Shown piece after piece: positions 1 through 8,708 of a DNA stretch of 64,000 nucleotides. The stretch is from Wolbachia endosymbiont of Folsomia candida (GTDB lineage Bacteria > Pseudomonadota > Alphaproteobacteria > Rickettsiales > Anaplasmataceae): contig NZ_CP015510.2 in NCBI RefSeq assembly GCF_001931755.2, positions 1 through 64,000 of the forward strand, given 5' to 3'. The notes beneath the pieces were generated by a model. The model did no database searches, was not told the DNA's origin, and was given only the letters and a program-made list of their open reading frames with translations. The position numbers and the translations under genes were made by a program. Position 1 is the stretch's first letter; every line of letters begins with the position of its first letter.

Positions 1-145
1 AATTTTAGTGTTTTTATACCCTTTACAACTCGTCAAAAAATCACCATAATTTTCAGTGTGTATTAAGTAGCACTAGCTTTTCGTTTTGCAACAAGCTATT
101 GATAATCTTGCATTTTCTAATTATTGTTTTTTTTTGGTGTGGTAT

Positions 146-1528
146 ATGAACTTAACTAATCCTAGAGTTTCTACTATGTTTTTTGACCAAATTCTTACAG
201 TAACAGATCACAACGCAGCTTGGGAGAAAATCCAAAATTGTCTCTATAATCTCTATGGAGAAGCAACATATAATAGCTGGCTAAGTTCACTTAAATTTAT
301 TAGCACCAGGAACGGTGAAGTTTTATTATCTGTATCAACGAGATTTATAAAAGAGTGGATTACAGTTCATTATATGGAGAAAATATTATCATTATGGCAA
401 AATGAAGATACCAACATACATTCTATTGATATTCAAGTTGCTGAAGAAAGGAATTCAAACTCTAATATCATATTGAAAAACAGAGAGGAAAGTAATCGTA
501 ATCTTGGTTCACCACTGGATCCAAGATTCACTTTTGATAATTTTGTAGTAGGAAAGTCAAATGAATTAGCATTTACCGCTGCAAAGCGTGTAGCGGAATC
601 TGTGGATCCAATATCAGGAAGCAATCCTTTGTTCCTATATGGCGGAGTGGGGCTTGGTAAAACACATCTAATGCATGCCATAGCTTGGCACATAGTAAAT
701 TCCACATCAGTAAAAAGAAAAGTGGTATATTTATCAGCAGAAAAATTTATGTATCAGTATATCACGGCGCTCCGAAGCAAAGATATCATGTTATTTAAAG
801 AGCAATTTAGATCAGTGGACGTACTGATGGTGGATGATGTGCAATTTATTAGTGGTAAAGATAGCACACAAGAGGAGTTTTTTCATACTTTCAATGCATT
901 AATAGATCAAAATAAACAATTGGTTATATCAGCTGATAGATCTCCAAGTGACCTTGATGGTGTAGAAGAAAGGATAAAATCAAGACTCGGTTGGGGATTA
1001 GTAGCAGACATTAATGAAACAACTTTTGAACTGAGGCTCGGTATACTACAAGCAAAAATAGAACAAATGAACATGTATGTTCCAAAGGATGTGTTAGAAT
1101 TTTTGGCAAGAAACATAAAATCCAATATAAGAGAATTAGAAGGAGCATTAAATAAAGTTGCACATACTTCATTAATTGGAAGGAGCATGACAGTAGAATC
1201 AGCCAGCGAAACCCTCATGGACCTACTTAGATCAAACCATAAGTCGATCACAATAGAAGAAATACAAAAGAAAATAGCAGAGTTTTTCAATATCAAGATT
1301 TCAGATATGCAATCCAATAGAAGGACACGCAATCTTGCAAGGCCAAGGCAAGTAGCTATGTATTTTGCTAAAAAATTTACGCAAAAAAGTCTACCTGATA
1401 TTGGAAGGAGCTTTGGTGGCAGAGATCATGCTACCGTCATACATGCAGTAAAACAAATAGAAAATTTTATACAGACTGATCCAAAGTTTGCTGATGAAAT
1501 CAGTCGACTAAAAAAAATATTGAAATAG
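146..1528 (+). CDS. dnaA: Chromosomal replication initiator protein DnaA
   Basis: DnaA binds DnaA boxes at the origin and opens it in an ATP-dependent way. The protein shows the AAA+ Walker A motif GGVGLGKTH, Walker [12 protein letters not shown], and the C-terminal DNA-binding signature [12 protein letters not shown] chose the ATG at 146, which gives 460 residues, close to the usual family length, and is preceded by GGTGTGG. An in-frame TTG at 86 would add 20 residues without similarity to DnaA. The 145 bases upstream hold no feature I can name, and I see no cluster of DnaA boxes marking an origin here. A gap of about 230 bp separates it from topA. Confidence 0.97.
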   Translation: MNLTNPRVSTMFFDQILTVTDHNAAWEKIQNCLYNLYGEATYNSWLSSLKFISTRNGEVLLSVSTRFIKEWITVHYMEKILSLWQNEDTNIHSIDIQVAEERNSNSNIILKNREESNRNLGSPLDPRFTFDNFVVGKSNELAFTAAKRVAESVDPISGSNPLFLYGGVGLGKTHLMHAIAWHIVNSTSVKRKVVYLSAEKFMYQYITALRSKDIMLFKEQFRSVDVLMVDDVQFISGKDSTQEEFFHTFNALIDQNKQLVISADRSPSDLDGVEERIKSRLGWGLVADINETTFELRLGILQAKIEQMNMYVPKDVLEFLARNIKSNIRELEGALNKVAHTSLIGRSMTVESASETLMDLLRSNHKSITIEEIQKKIAEFFNIKISDMQSNRRTRNLARPRQVAMYFAKKFTQKSLPDIGRSFGGRDHATVIHAVKQIENFIQTDPKFADEISRLKKILK

Positions 1529-1756
1529 CTTTTGGCCTTTCTTTCTAAAAGTAAAGCGACTCAATATACATAAATTCCGTCGAAATTTAATTAAAACTTT
1601 CTTGGTATTTAAATAATTAAGTTAATTTAACATATCAAAGTAATTCCGTACGCACTACGTTGTTTTGGAAAATATGAACTGTTTATTAAAGCATTTTTTT
1701 ACTTTTCATTGTATATTTGTCAATATGTTATCTTTAAGTACTAACAATTAACGATT

Positions 1757-4213
1757 ATGGCATTATTAATAGTGGAGTCGCCTGCGAAAGCAAAGACAAT
1801 AGGTAAATATCTTGGTAAAGAGTTTAAAGTAGCTGCATCTTTTGGACATGTAAGAGATCTGCCAGCAAAAAACGGTTCTGTAGATCCGAATAATGGTTTT
1901 GCTATAAAGTATGAAATCATTGAGAAAGCAGAAAAATATTTAGGTCAATTAGTAAAGGAAGCAAGTAAAACAGCCGATATATATCTTGCAACAGATCCAG
2001 ATAGAGAAGGAGAAGCAATAGCTTGGCATGTGGTTGAGGCATTAAAGGAAAGGAAAGCAATCAGTAATGAGAATAACATTTATAGGGTAGTATTTAACGA
2101 GGTCACCAAAAAAGCAGTACAAGAAGCAATAAAAAATCCACGTGAAATAAATATGGATTTAGTCCATGCGCAGCAAGCGCGTAGGGCTTTGGACTACTTA
2201 GTAGGGTTCAATATATCACCATTATTATGGACAAAATTATCTGGTAGTAAGTCTGCAGGACGTGTGCAGTCTGTCACATTAAGGCTTATATGCGAACGAG
2301 AAGATGAAATTAGTAAGTTTATATCACAGGAATATTGGAACATAAAAGCAGAAATGCAAAACAGCAAAAATGAAGCTTTTTTTGCTATGCTGAGCCACTA
2401 TGATAATAAGAAGCTAGAAAAATTTGATATTAAGAATGAAGAAGAAGCAAAAGACTTAGTTAAGCAAATTGAATCAAGGCAATATGCTGTAAAAACAATA
2501 GAGCACAAGCAGGTTAAGAGAAACCCGCTTCCTCCATTTATTACTTCTAGTCTCCAGCAAGATGCAGTAAATAAGCTGCACTTTTATGTGAAAAACGTTA
2601 TGCGCATAGCTCAAAATTTATATGAAGGTATTGATATTGGTGGAGAAACCGTTGGTTTAATAACTTACATGCGTACAGATGGGTTTCACATTGCAGATGA
2701 CGCTATAAGCTCTATTAGGGAGTCGATTAAGTCATTATATGGCGATAAATATCTGCCGCAGTCTCCTCGTCAATATGTTAAAAAAGTAAAAAACGCTCAG
2801 GAAGCACATGAAGCAATCCGGCCAACTGATATCAACAGAACACCAAGAAGTCTTAAAGACTACCTAACACCAGAGCAATTTAAATTGTATGATTTGATCT
2901 GGAAAAGAACCATAGCAAGCCAGATGGAATCAGCAATACTGGATCAAGTAGTAGTTGAAATCAGCTCTGCTGATAATCAGGTGATTCTGCGAGCAAATGG
3001 ATCAAGTATATTGTTTGATGGCTTTTATAAGGTCTATCAAGACAACATAGAGGATGCAAATGAAGGCCTGCTACCCATCATGAAAGAAGGGGAAGCATGT
3101 AAGCTTATTTCAGTCGATCCAAAACAACATTTCACTCAACCACCTCCACGTTACAGTGAAGCAAGTCTCGTCAAAAAAATGGAAGAAATCGGTATAGGCC
3201 GTCCGTCAACCTATGCAGCAATTATTTCTGTATTACAGGACCGTGAGTATGTTACGCTAGATAACAAAAGATTTATTCCAAGCAGTCGCGGTAAAATCGT
3301 TACTATATTTTTAAAAGTATTTTTTCATCGTTGTGTAGAATACGACTTTACAGCACAAATGGAAGAAAAGCTTGATTTAATTTCAAATGGGCATGCGGAT
3401 TGGAAGAAAGAATTAGACCATTTTTGGGTGCCATTTTTTGATCATGTAAGCTCTGTCAAGCAAATGACGCATGATGAGGTTTTTAGTGGCATTCATGATT
3501 TGATAATTGATTGGTTTTGTTCAGAAGAAGGGAAAAAATATGTTGATACAAAATGTCCAATTTGTTCGGATGGAATATTAAAATTGAACTTTGGGCGAGG
3601 TGGAGTATTTCTTGGATGTTCTAACTATCCTACATGCCACCATACAAAAGAAATTGTGAATACTAATGGAGCCTCAGAATATCCAAAAAGTTTGGGTGTA
3701 GATGATGTAACGGGACAAGAAGTGCTAATCAAAAAAGGTCCTTACGGGCTTTATGTGCAACTTAGTAGTGAGTCAGAAAAGAAAAAAATAGTTTCTATAC
3801 CAAAAGACATAAACGTTAACGATGTTGATCTGAATACTGCAACTAAGTTACTCTCCTTGCCAAAAGTGATCGGAGAGCACCCAGAAACTGGAAAAGAAGT
3901 AAAAGTCGGTCTTGGGCGTTTTGGATACTATATTTTTTGTGATGGCAAATATTTTTCTCTTAAAAAGGGCTTTAATGAAGTGCTGAGCACCGAATTAAAT
4001 GAAGCAGTGCAAATCATTGCAAATAGCCCGCGCAAAGAGCTGAAGTCTCTCGGATTTAATGAAAAAGGAAAAGAAATTTTTATCTGTAAAGGCAGATACG
4101 GATTTTATATAAAATGTGAAAAAATAAATGTTGCTTTAGGTAAGGATGTAGATGTTGAAAGCATAGATCTGAAAAAGGCCTTAGAATTAATCAAGAATAA
4201 AACTGGAAAGTAA
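1757..4213 (+). CDS. topA: DNA topoisomerase I
   Basis: Type IA topoisomerase that relaxes negatively supercoiled DNA. The Toprim domain starts at the N-terminus (LLIVESPAKAKTIGKYLG) and contains the DPDREGEAIAWH acidic motif. The catalytic tyrosine is Y304 in ITYMRTDG. One four-cysteine zinc finger (CPIC...GCSNYPTC) lies near residue 610, followed by repeated lysine-rich modules of the GPYGLYVQ / GRFGYYIF / GRYGFYIK type seen at the C-terminus of alphaproteobacterial TopA. The length of 818 residues is normal for this layout. There is no strong ribosome binding site in front of the ATG. Confidence 0.97.
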   Translation: MALLIVESPAKAKTIGKYLGKEFKVAASFGHVRDLPAKNGSVDPNNGFAIKYEIIEKAEKYLGQLVKEASKTADIYLATDPDREGEAIAWHVVEALKERKAISNENNIYRVVFNEVTKKAVQEAIKNPREINMDLVHAQQARRALDYLVGFNISPLLWTKLSGSKSAGRVQSVTLRLICEREDEISKFISQEYWNIKAEMQNSKNEAFFAMLSHYDNKKLEKFDIKNEEEAKDLVKQIESRQYAVKTIEHKQVKRNPLPPFITSSLQQDAVNKLHFYVKNVMRIAQNLYEGIDIGGETVGLITYMRTDGFHIADDAISSIRESIKSLYGDKYLPQSPRQYVKKVKNAQEAHEAIRPTDINRTPRSLKDYLTPEQFKLYDLIWKRTIASQMESAILDQVVVEISSADNQVILRANGSSILFDGFYKVYQDNIEDANEGLLPIMKEGEACKLISVDPKQHFTQPPPRYSEASLVKKMEEIGIGRPSTYAAIISVLQDREYVTLDNKRFIPSSRGKIVTIFLKVFFHRCVEYDFTAQMEEKLDLISNGHADWKKELDHFWVPFFDHVSSVKQMTHDEVFSGIHDLIIDWFCSEEGKKYVDTKCPICSDGILKLNFGRGGVFLGCSNYPTCHHTKEIVNTNGASEYPKSLGVDDVTGQEVLIKKGPYGLYVQLSSESEKKKIVSIPKDINVNDVDLNTATKLLSLPKVIGEHPETGKEVKVGLGRFGYYIFCDGKYFSLKKGFNEVLSTELNEAVQIIANSPRKELKSLGFNEKGKEIFICKGRYGFYIKCEKINVALGKDVDVESIDLKKALELIKNKTGK

Positions 4214-4271
4214 CAACTTTTTTCTCAATAAAATAAATTAGAATATTGCGTCTTTTAATTAGAAAAAATAC

Positions 4272-4300
4272 TTGCAAACTCAACTATAAGTATATATATT
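4272..4300 (+). promoter_or_regulatory. Candidate sigma70-type promoter for the U-box/ankyrin gene
   Basis: TTGCAA (4272-4277) and TATATT (4295-4300) are separated by 17 bp, and the gene starts 26 bp downstream of the -10 box. Spacing and sequence fit a sigma70 promoter, but such matches also arise by chance in AT-rich DNA. Confidence 0.4.
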
Positions 4301-4326
4301 AGCATTTTAATAGTGAAGGTAAAATT

Positions 4327-5667
4327 ATGTTAAGCAATATTGAGCGTTATGATTTATATAAAATTTTAAAAAAATATCGTGAAAATAATAATAGACTTAC
4401 AAACGATGAGCGTTTAATAGGGGGGCATCTTGAAAAAGCTATTGAGAAAGCCGATAGCCGCTTTACAGAGAGTGGTCTAATATGTCTAATAAGTGGAGAA
4501 TTAATATTAGAACCCGCTAGAATAGTATATGATAATGATATACGCTCAACTACCGTATATGAATATCGTAAAATTTTACGATGGATGCAAGAAAAAGGGA
4601 CATGTCCGCTTACTAGGAGCCCTATAAAAGAGTTTTATCTAGACAAGAAAATAAAGCAAACAATAAAAGATGAATTACAGAAGTGCTTTAATGAATATCG
4701 CGTTGTATTATTGGATGAATTAGCCCAATCAATTCAGAATAATGATTATGATAATGTACTAAAATATCTCAATGATTGTATTGGTATTGTTGATATTAAT
4801 GCTAAAAACACTGAAGGCAAAACAGCATTACATCATGCAGCTCTTGCTAATAACCATGATACAATTAAACTTCTTTTGGAAAAAGGCGCTAATATTGATG
4901 CCAAAGATAATAAAGGTCAAACTGCGTTATATTATGCAGCTCTTGCTAATAACCCTGATACAGTTAAACTTCTTTTGGAAAAAGGTGCTAACCATAATAC
5001 CGAGGATTATAATGGTACAAAACCACTTTTTTTTGCTAAGAATGAAAAAATAATCACTGCATTACAAAATAAACAAATGATTGAGTCAGCTAGTCAAAAT
5101 GATTATGGTCAGGTGCTACAATGTATCAAAAATGGTGCTGATATTAATGCCCAAGATAATAAAGGCAAAACAACATTACATTTTGCTGCCAAGTATAATA
5201 AACCTGATATAGTTAAAACTCTTTTGGAAAGAGGTGCTGATATTAATGCAAGAGATAATCAAGGTCAAACTGCATTACATACCGCTTTGGATTTTGGTCG
5301 CAAAAATATAGCGAATCTTTTTCTGGAACGTGGTGCTGATATTAATGCTCAAGATAATAAAGGCAAAACAGCATTACATTCTGCTTCTGCTCGTGGCTGC
5401 ATTGGAACAGTAAAATTTCTTTTGGACAAAGGAGCCAAAACTGATATTAAAGATAATGAAGACAAAACAGCGCTTTCTTCTACTGAGCACAAAGCAATAA
5501 CTAATTTACCTCAAAAGAAGCAAGCTATTGAAACCACTACTTCTTCTTTTGAAAAACGACCAAATAAACGTACGGATAGCATACCAAAAAGTCGTATTAC
5601 TGCTGTTATGATCAGTGCTATTAAAAGTACACTTAGACCGTATTATGACCCTTTTGTGCTACTTTAG
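4327..5667 (+). CDS. Ankyrin repeat protein with N-terminal U-box-like domain
   Basis: 446 residues. Residues about 51-115 read as a U-box: an LICLISGELILEPARIV opening (compare the usual CPIxxEIMxDPVxx), a central YEYRKILRWMQ helix, then GTCPLTRSPI and a helix with IKDELQK. U-boxes are RING-like E2-binding folds without zinc, found in E3 ubiquitin ligases and in effectors such as Legionella LubX. From about residue 160 to 385 there are six or seven ankyrin repeats (KTALHHAALANNHDTIKLLL and relatives). No signal peptide or membrane segment is seen. The gene stands alone, with its own promoter candidate and a downstream hairpin. A host-directed ubiquitin ligase is an inference: the first U-box cysteine is replaced by leucine (CLIS), so this is a U-box-like domain and not a proven ligase. 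Confidence 0.85.
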   Translation: MLSNIERYDLYKILKKYRENNNRLTNDERLIGGHLEKAIEKADSRFTESGLICLISGELILEPARIVYDNDIRSTTVYEYRKILRWMQEKGTCPLTRSPIKEFYLDKKIKQTIKDELQKCFNEYRVVLLDELAQSIQNNDYDNVLKYLNDCIGIVDINAKNTEGKTALHHAALANNHDTIKLLLEKGANIDAKDNKGQTALYYAALANNPDTVKLLLEKGANHNTEDYNGTKPLFFAKNEKIITALQNKQMIESASQNDYGQVLQCIKNGADINAQDNKGKTTLHFAAKYNKPDIVKTLLERGADINARDNQGQTALHTALDFGRKNIANLFLERGADINAQDNKGKTALHSASARGCIGTVKFLLDKGAKTDIKDNEDKTALSSTEHKAITNLPQKKQAIETTTSSFEKRPNKRTDSIPKSRITAVMISAIKSTLRPYYDPFVLL

Positions 5668-5673
5668 ATGCAT

Positions 5674-5701
5674 CTGAGCGTAGGTTTATATCTACGCTCA
5701 G
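5674..5701 (+). terminator. Hairpin downstream of the U-box/ankyrin gene
   Basis: CTGAGCGTAG and CTACGCTCAG form a perfect 10-bp stem with an 8-nt loop, starting seven bases after the stop codon. No T-run follows, so it may work as a terminator or as an mRNA 3' end stabiliser. Confidence 0.55.
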
Positions 5702-5813
5702 TCAGATCCAATGCGAAACTATAGTGCTTTCTAAACCAAATGGTAAATCTCCATAATAGCTTTACCAACAAGAAGGTCTATACTCTGCAAGCATTTCCAG
5801 CTATATCTTCTTC

Positions 5814-5913
5814 CTGTCATCCAAGTGCTCCGGCATACAACTGTACGAACATCCCGTAAGGCGATAGGACGGGTGTTAAGTTTCAACTAAGGGTGTCATC
5901 CCAGTGCTTCGAC
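5814..5913. repeat. WPE halves with an embedded IS-end-like repeat, left of the IS
   Basis: A WPE starts at 5814 (TGTCATCCAAGTGCTCCGGCA) but its loop is interrupted at about 5837 by ACAACTGTACGAAC, which matches the tip of the neighbouring IS. About 65 bp of repeat follows (5837-5902, with GGCGATAGGACGGG in the middle); a related copy lies at 53461-53523. A second WPE half (GTCATCCCAGTGCTTCGAC) then runs into the IS at 5914 and resumes at 7128. Confidence 0.75.
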
Positions 5914-7119
5914 ACACAAGTGTACGAACGTTTGTTATGGAAAGTGAAAAAGGTAATAATCGTAGACTTTTTCTGGGTTTCCACCACAATATTCAATGAC
6001 AGGTTTTAGGATTTCAAGCCTGAGTTCATTCATAAAAGCTCTCCTTGCAAACTTATAACTCTTGATTTCGCTGCGTTTTCTGTATTCTGTTAATAAAACC
6101 GAAGCAATAAGAATCATGTATAGTGTGACCAAAATTGTGTTTTTGCTATGTCCAAGAAAATGCTTCGTGTTGAGCTCCTGCTTGATAAATTTGAAGAAAA
6201 CTTCTATTGACCAGCGCCTTTTGTAAAGAGCGCAGACTTCTTCAGCAGACATTTCATAAATATTAGTCAAAAATGTGAGAACTTCGCCATTCTGTCGATT
6301 TTGCGCTTTAATTAGCCTGATTTCAAACGACAAAAATCTTGAACCTTTTTGCCCCAGCCTGACTACTACATCTTCCATTAGCTCAAGCGTTCCAGTCTGC
6401 ATGCCTGCAACTTTTCCGTGGATACGCACAATTTGATAACGAATATTATCGTTGCCACGTGTGATAAAATGTATGCCTTTATCTATAAACTCCTCGAAAG
6501 TTGCACGTTTTTGCAGTCCTCGATCAAATATGCAAATCGACTCTTGACCGTGATTTAAAATCATTTCCCGGAACGATGTGCTGTCAGAGGAGCCCTTGGC
6601 TTGAGTATACAAGTTCAGCAACTTTGCAAACCTGCCGTCAGTGGCAACGGTGCACTTTACCATATTCTTTGCACCACCACGCCATGGTATTGCAGATTGC
6701 AGTAATTTGCTCGATAACTGCAGGGTTGTGGAATCTATAATTAATAGCTTTTCTTGGTCTTTTTGGTTACAAAAACTTTGTAAAACGAACGAAAAAATTC
6801 TTTCGAAGTACTTAATTGGTATCGTTTTTAAGCGGCTTGCCACCGATGAATGGCGCGTATTCAGGCAAAACATCCGACGATAATTTTCCTCGATAGTCCG
6901 CAAGCTCAGCTCGTTTTTCTCCAATATGCTGTACAGCAGTAAATTAAATATATTTTCTCCCGTAAGTTTGCCCACTTTGTAATCAACGCCAACCGCTTTG
7001 CCTATTTCATCTAACACTGCTTTCGGCAATTTTGATATTATTTCTTTGTAATAAAACACACTTCACACCCTAATTTTTTTCCTATCTTATCGCTAAATTA
7101 GACGTTCGTACAGTTGTGT
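5914..7119 (-). mobile_element. IS4-family insertion sequence, 1206 bp, intact
   Basis: The ends are inverted repeats: ACACAAGTGTACGAACG at the left and, read inward on the other strand, ACACAACTGTACGAACG at the right (16 of 17 match). The element is flanked by an 8-bp direct repeat GCTTCGAC (5906-5913 and 7120-7127), read as the target duplication. Removing the element and one copy restores a clean WPE, so the target was the WPE loop. It carries one full-length transposase gene. Confidence 0.92.
5935..7059 (-). CDS. IS4-family DDE transposase
   Basis: 374 residues starting at a GTG. The DDE triad can be followed: first Asp in LLIIDSTTL, second Asp in ICIFDRG, and the glutamate within YKRRWSIEVFFKFIK. 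The last motif fits the Y-(2)-R-(3)-E-(6)-K signature of the IS4 family exactly. The frame is complete and fills the element almost from end to end, so the copy could be active. Confidence 0.93.
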   Translation of the reverse strand: MFYYKEIISKLPKAVLDEIGKAVGVDYKVGKLTGENIFNLLLYSILEKNELSLRTIEENYRRMFCLNTRHSSVASRLKTIPIKYFERIFSFVLQSFCNQKDQEKLLIIDSTTLQLSSKLLQSAIPWRGGAKNMVKCTVATDGRFAKLLNLYTQAKGSSDSTSFREMILNHGQESICIFDRGLQKRATFEEFIDKGIHFITRGNDNIRYQIVRIHGKVAGMQTGTLELMEDVVVRLGQKGSRFLSFEIRLIKAQNRQNGEVLTFLTNIYEMSAEEVCALYKRRWSIEVFFKFIKQELNTKHFLGHSKNTILVTLYMILIASVLLTEYRKRSEIKSYKFARRAFMNELRLEILKPVIEYCGGNPEKVYDYYLFHFP

Positions 7120-7127
7120 GCTTCGAC

Positions 7128-7520
7128 ACTGGGATCCAGTAAATTTATTCATTATATATGAAAGATTATTATGTTTATATAACTGCAAGTGAGCGTAATG
7201 GTACTTTATGTGCTGGTATAACATCAAATTTAATGAAGAGAGTTTGAAAAATTGATTTGATTGAACAAGAAAACCAAGATTGGAAAGATTTATATGATGA
7301 AATCATTAAGTAAGAAAACTAGATTCCAGTGTCGTAGCACTGGAATGACATCGCAATTATACGCATTAAACTAGAGGTTCGTACAGTTGTGGAATAAATC
7401 GCGGTATGATGTCGGGAAATCTTACTTATTCAATCTTAGAGGTATCACTCCTTTGGGCTTTCTGCAAAATTTGTCAATGAATTAGTTGACCTTTACAGTA
7501 TGACACTTGCACGTTGTGTT
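7128..7520. repeat. Intergenic stretch with WPEs, GIY-YIG remnant and IS-end fragment
   Basis: 7128-7140 is the right half of the WPE split by the IS. The GIY-YIG remnant follows, then a complete short WPE at 7322-7350 (GATTCCAGTGTCGTAGCACT and its partner arm). At 7374-7392 CTAGAGGTTCGTACAGTTGT resembles the right tip of the IS, without an IS attached. In 7393-7520 I see no gene or RNA. Confidence 0.65.
7158..7313 (+). pseudogene. Remnant of a GIY-YIG nuclease gene
   Basis: The frame from ATG 7158 reads MKDYYVYITASERNGTLCAG, continues with ITSNLMKRV, then hits a TGA (7245-7247) and continues in the same frame as KIDLIEQENQDWKDLYDE to a TAA at 7311. The first part matches the start of small single-domain GIY-YIG proteins (YYVYIM.S.RNGTLY.GVT.NL..R), and the second matches their C-terminus (KLIE..NP.W.DL). 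The roughly 35 middle residues are missing, so this is a deleted, stop-containing gene. A WPE lies on each side. A shorter relative is at 10578-10647. Confidence 0.7.
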
Positions 7521-8708
7521 TCAAGGCAGCTTATCCCACACTTCCACTACATCATCACTAAAGTCTATTATCTCTGCCTTTTTGAACTTATAGCACTGAT
7601 TAATGGACTCAATCCCTAAATTCGCTATAAAAGGAGTGGCGTCATTGCCTAAAATTTTACCACTGCGGCATATTATCAATCTATCGATTAAGTTATGTTT
7701 TAATAACTCGGTAATTAATATACCCCCTCCTTCAACTAATAGCCTGGTTATTCCAATTTCTGAAACAAGTTTTGACATAGTGCTTTTTAAACAGACTTTA
7801 TTTTCATTATTTGAACTGACTACTAAGTAGTGAATATTTCTTATCTTTTCTTTTACTTCTTTATTTGTGATCACCCACGTTGAGCCTCTTGTCATTCCAG
7901 CACGTGACGCTGGAATCTGGATCCCAGTGTCGGAGCACTGGGATGACAAAAGAGAGCACTGGAATGACATTGAGTGGTACGTTGTTGGCTTTGGACTTGC
8001 AGTTTTTGCAATATTATGCCCTTCCTTCAATTTATCTTGGCTATCTATAATCAGCCTTATTGGTGATCTGTCTTCAAGTCCTGGTAATCTGCAAGTGAGT
8101 AGTGGGTCATCATTAACAAGGGTGTTGCTTCCTATCATAATCGCGTCGTATTTTGCTCTAAGCTCGTGCACCCAATTTCTCGTGTCCTCGCTTGTTATCC
8201 ACTTACTTTCGCCTGCAAATGTTGCGATTTTTCCGTCAAGAGTTGATGCAATTTTACAAGTTATAAATGGCCTGCGTAATTTCTGAGTGGTGAAAAACCC
8301 GATATTTAGTTTTTCTGCCTCCTCTTGCATAATCCCACATGTGACCTCGATCCCAGCTTCTTGCAAAATTTTAATTCCACTCCCTAAAACTCTCTCATCA
8401 GGGTCAATAGTTGCAATTACTACTCTTTTTATTCCAGCATCAATGATTTCTGAGGTGCAAGGTCCTGTAACTCCATGATGGCAACATGGCTCAAGAGTGA
8501 CGTACATAGTTGCGCCACTAGCTAAGCCTTTTGCATTTTGCAAAGCAACTACTTCTGCATGTGGGCGTCCACCGATTTCTGTATATCCTTCACCAACCAC
8601 AACATTATCTTTTACAATGATGCATCCAACAGCAGGATTTGGCGCAACATTTCCAAGATTCTTTTCTGCAAGCTTGAGTGCAATGGACATGAAATTATCA
8701 TCAAGCAT
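7521..8708 (-). CDS. ribD: Riboflavin biosynthesis protein RibD, with an in-frame WPE
   Basis: Bifunctional pyrimidine deaminase/reductase of the riboflavin pathway. The N-terminal deaminase domain has the zinc motif HAEVVAL and PCCHHGVTGPC. The reductase domain begins near residue 150 (FITCKIASTLDGKIAT) and ends near the C-terminus (LLVEGGGILITELL). Between KLKEGHNIAKTASP and WVITNKEVKEKI lies a stretch of about 30-40 residues (SSQCSDTGIQIPASRAGMTR) encoded by a WPE at 7891-7969. It replaces the normally short linker within the reductase domain without stop or frameshift. The start codon overlaps the dgt stop by one base, so the two genes are probably co-translated. Confidence 0.94.
   Translation of the reverse strand: MLDDNFMSIALKLAEKNLGNVAPNPAVGCIIVKDNVVVGEGYTEIGGRPHAEVVALQNAKGLASGATMYVTLEPCCHHGVTGPCTSEIIDAGIKRVVIATIDPDERVLGSGIKILQEAGIEVTCGIMQEEAEKLNIGFFTTQKLRRPFITCKIASTLDGKIATFAGESKWITSEDTRNWVHELRAKYDAIMIGSNTLVNDDPLLTCRLPGLEDRSPIRLIIDSQDKLKEGHNIAKTASPKPTTYHSMSFQCSLLSSQCSDTGIQIPASRAGMTRGSTWVITNKEVKEKIRNIHYLVVSSNNENKVCLKSTMSKLVSEIGITRLLVEGGGILITELLKHNLIDRLIICRSGKILGNDATPFIANLGIESINQCYKFKKAEIIDFSDDVVEVWDKLP
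7891..7969. repeat. WPE inside ribD
   Basis: Two palindromic units in tandem: GTCATTCCAGCACGTGACGC..GGAATC and GGATCCCAGTGTCGGAGCAC..GGGATGAC, then a half unit. Read in the ribD frame they give the peptide pattern SSQCSDTGIQ...GMTR, which recurs in purL. Confidence 0.9.

Noticed and set aside
86..145. Longer N-terminus of DnaA from a TTG codon
   Set aside because: The extra 20 residues do not resemble DnaA, and the ATG at 146 gives the normal length.
1..145. Replication origin next to dnaA
   Set aside because: No cluster of DnaA boxes or AT-rich unwinding repeats; in Wolbachia the origin is not expected beside dnaA.
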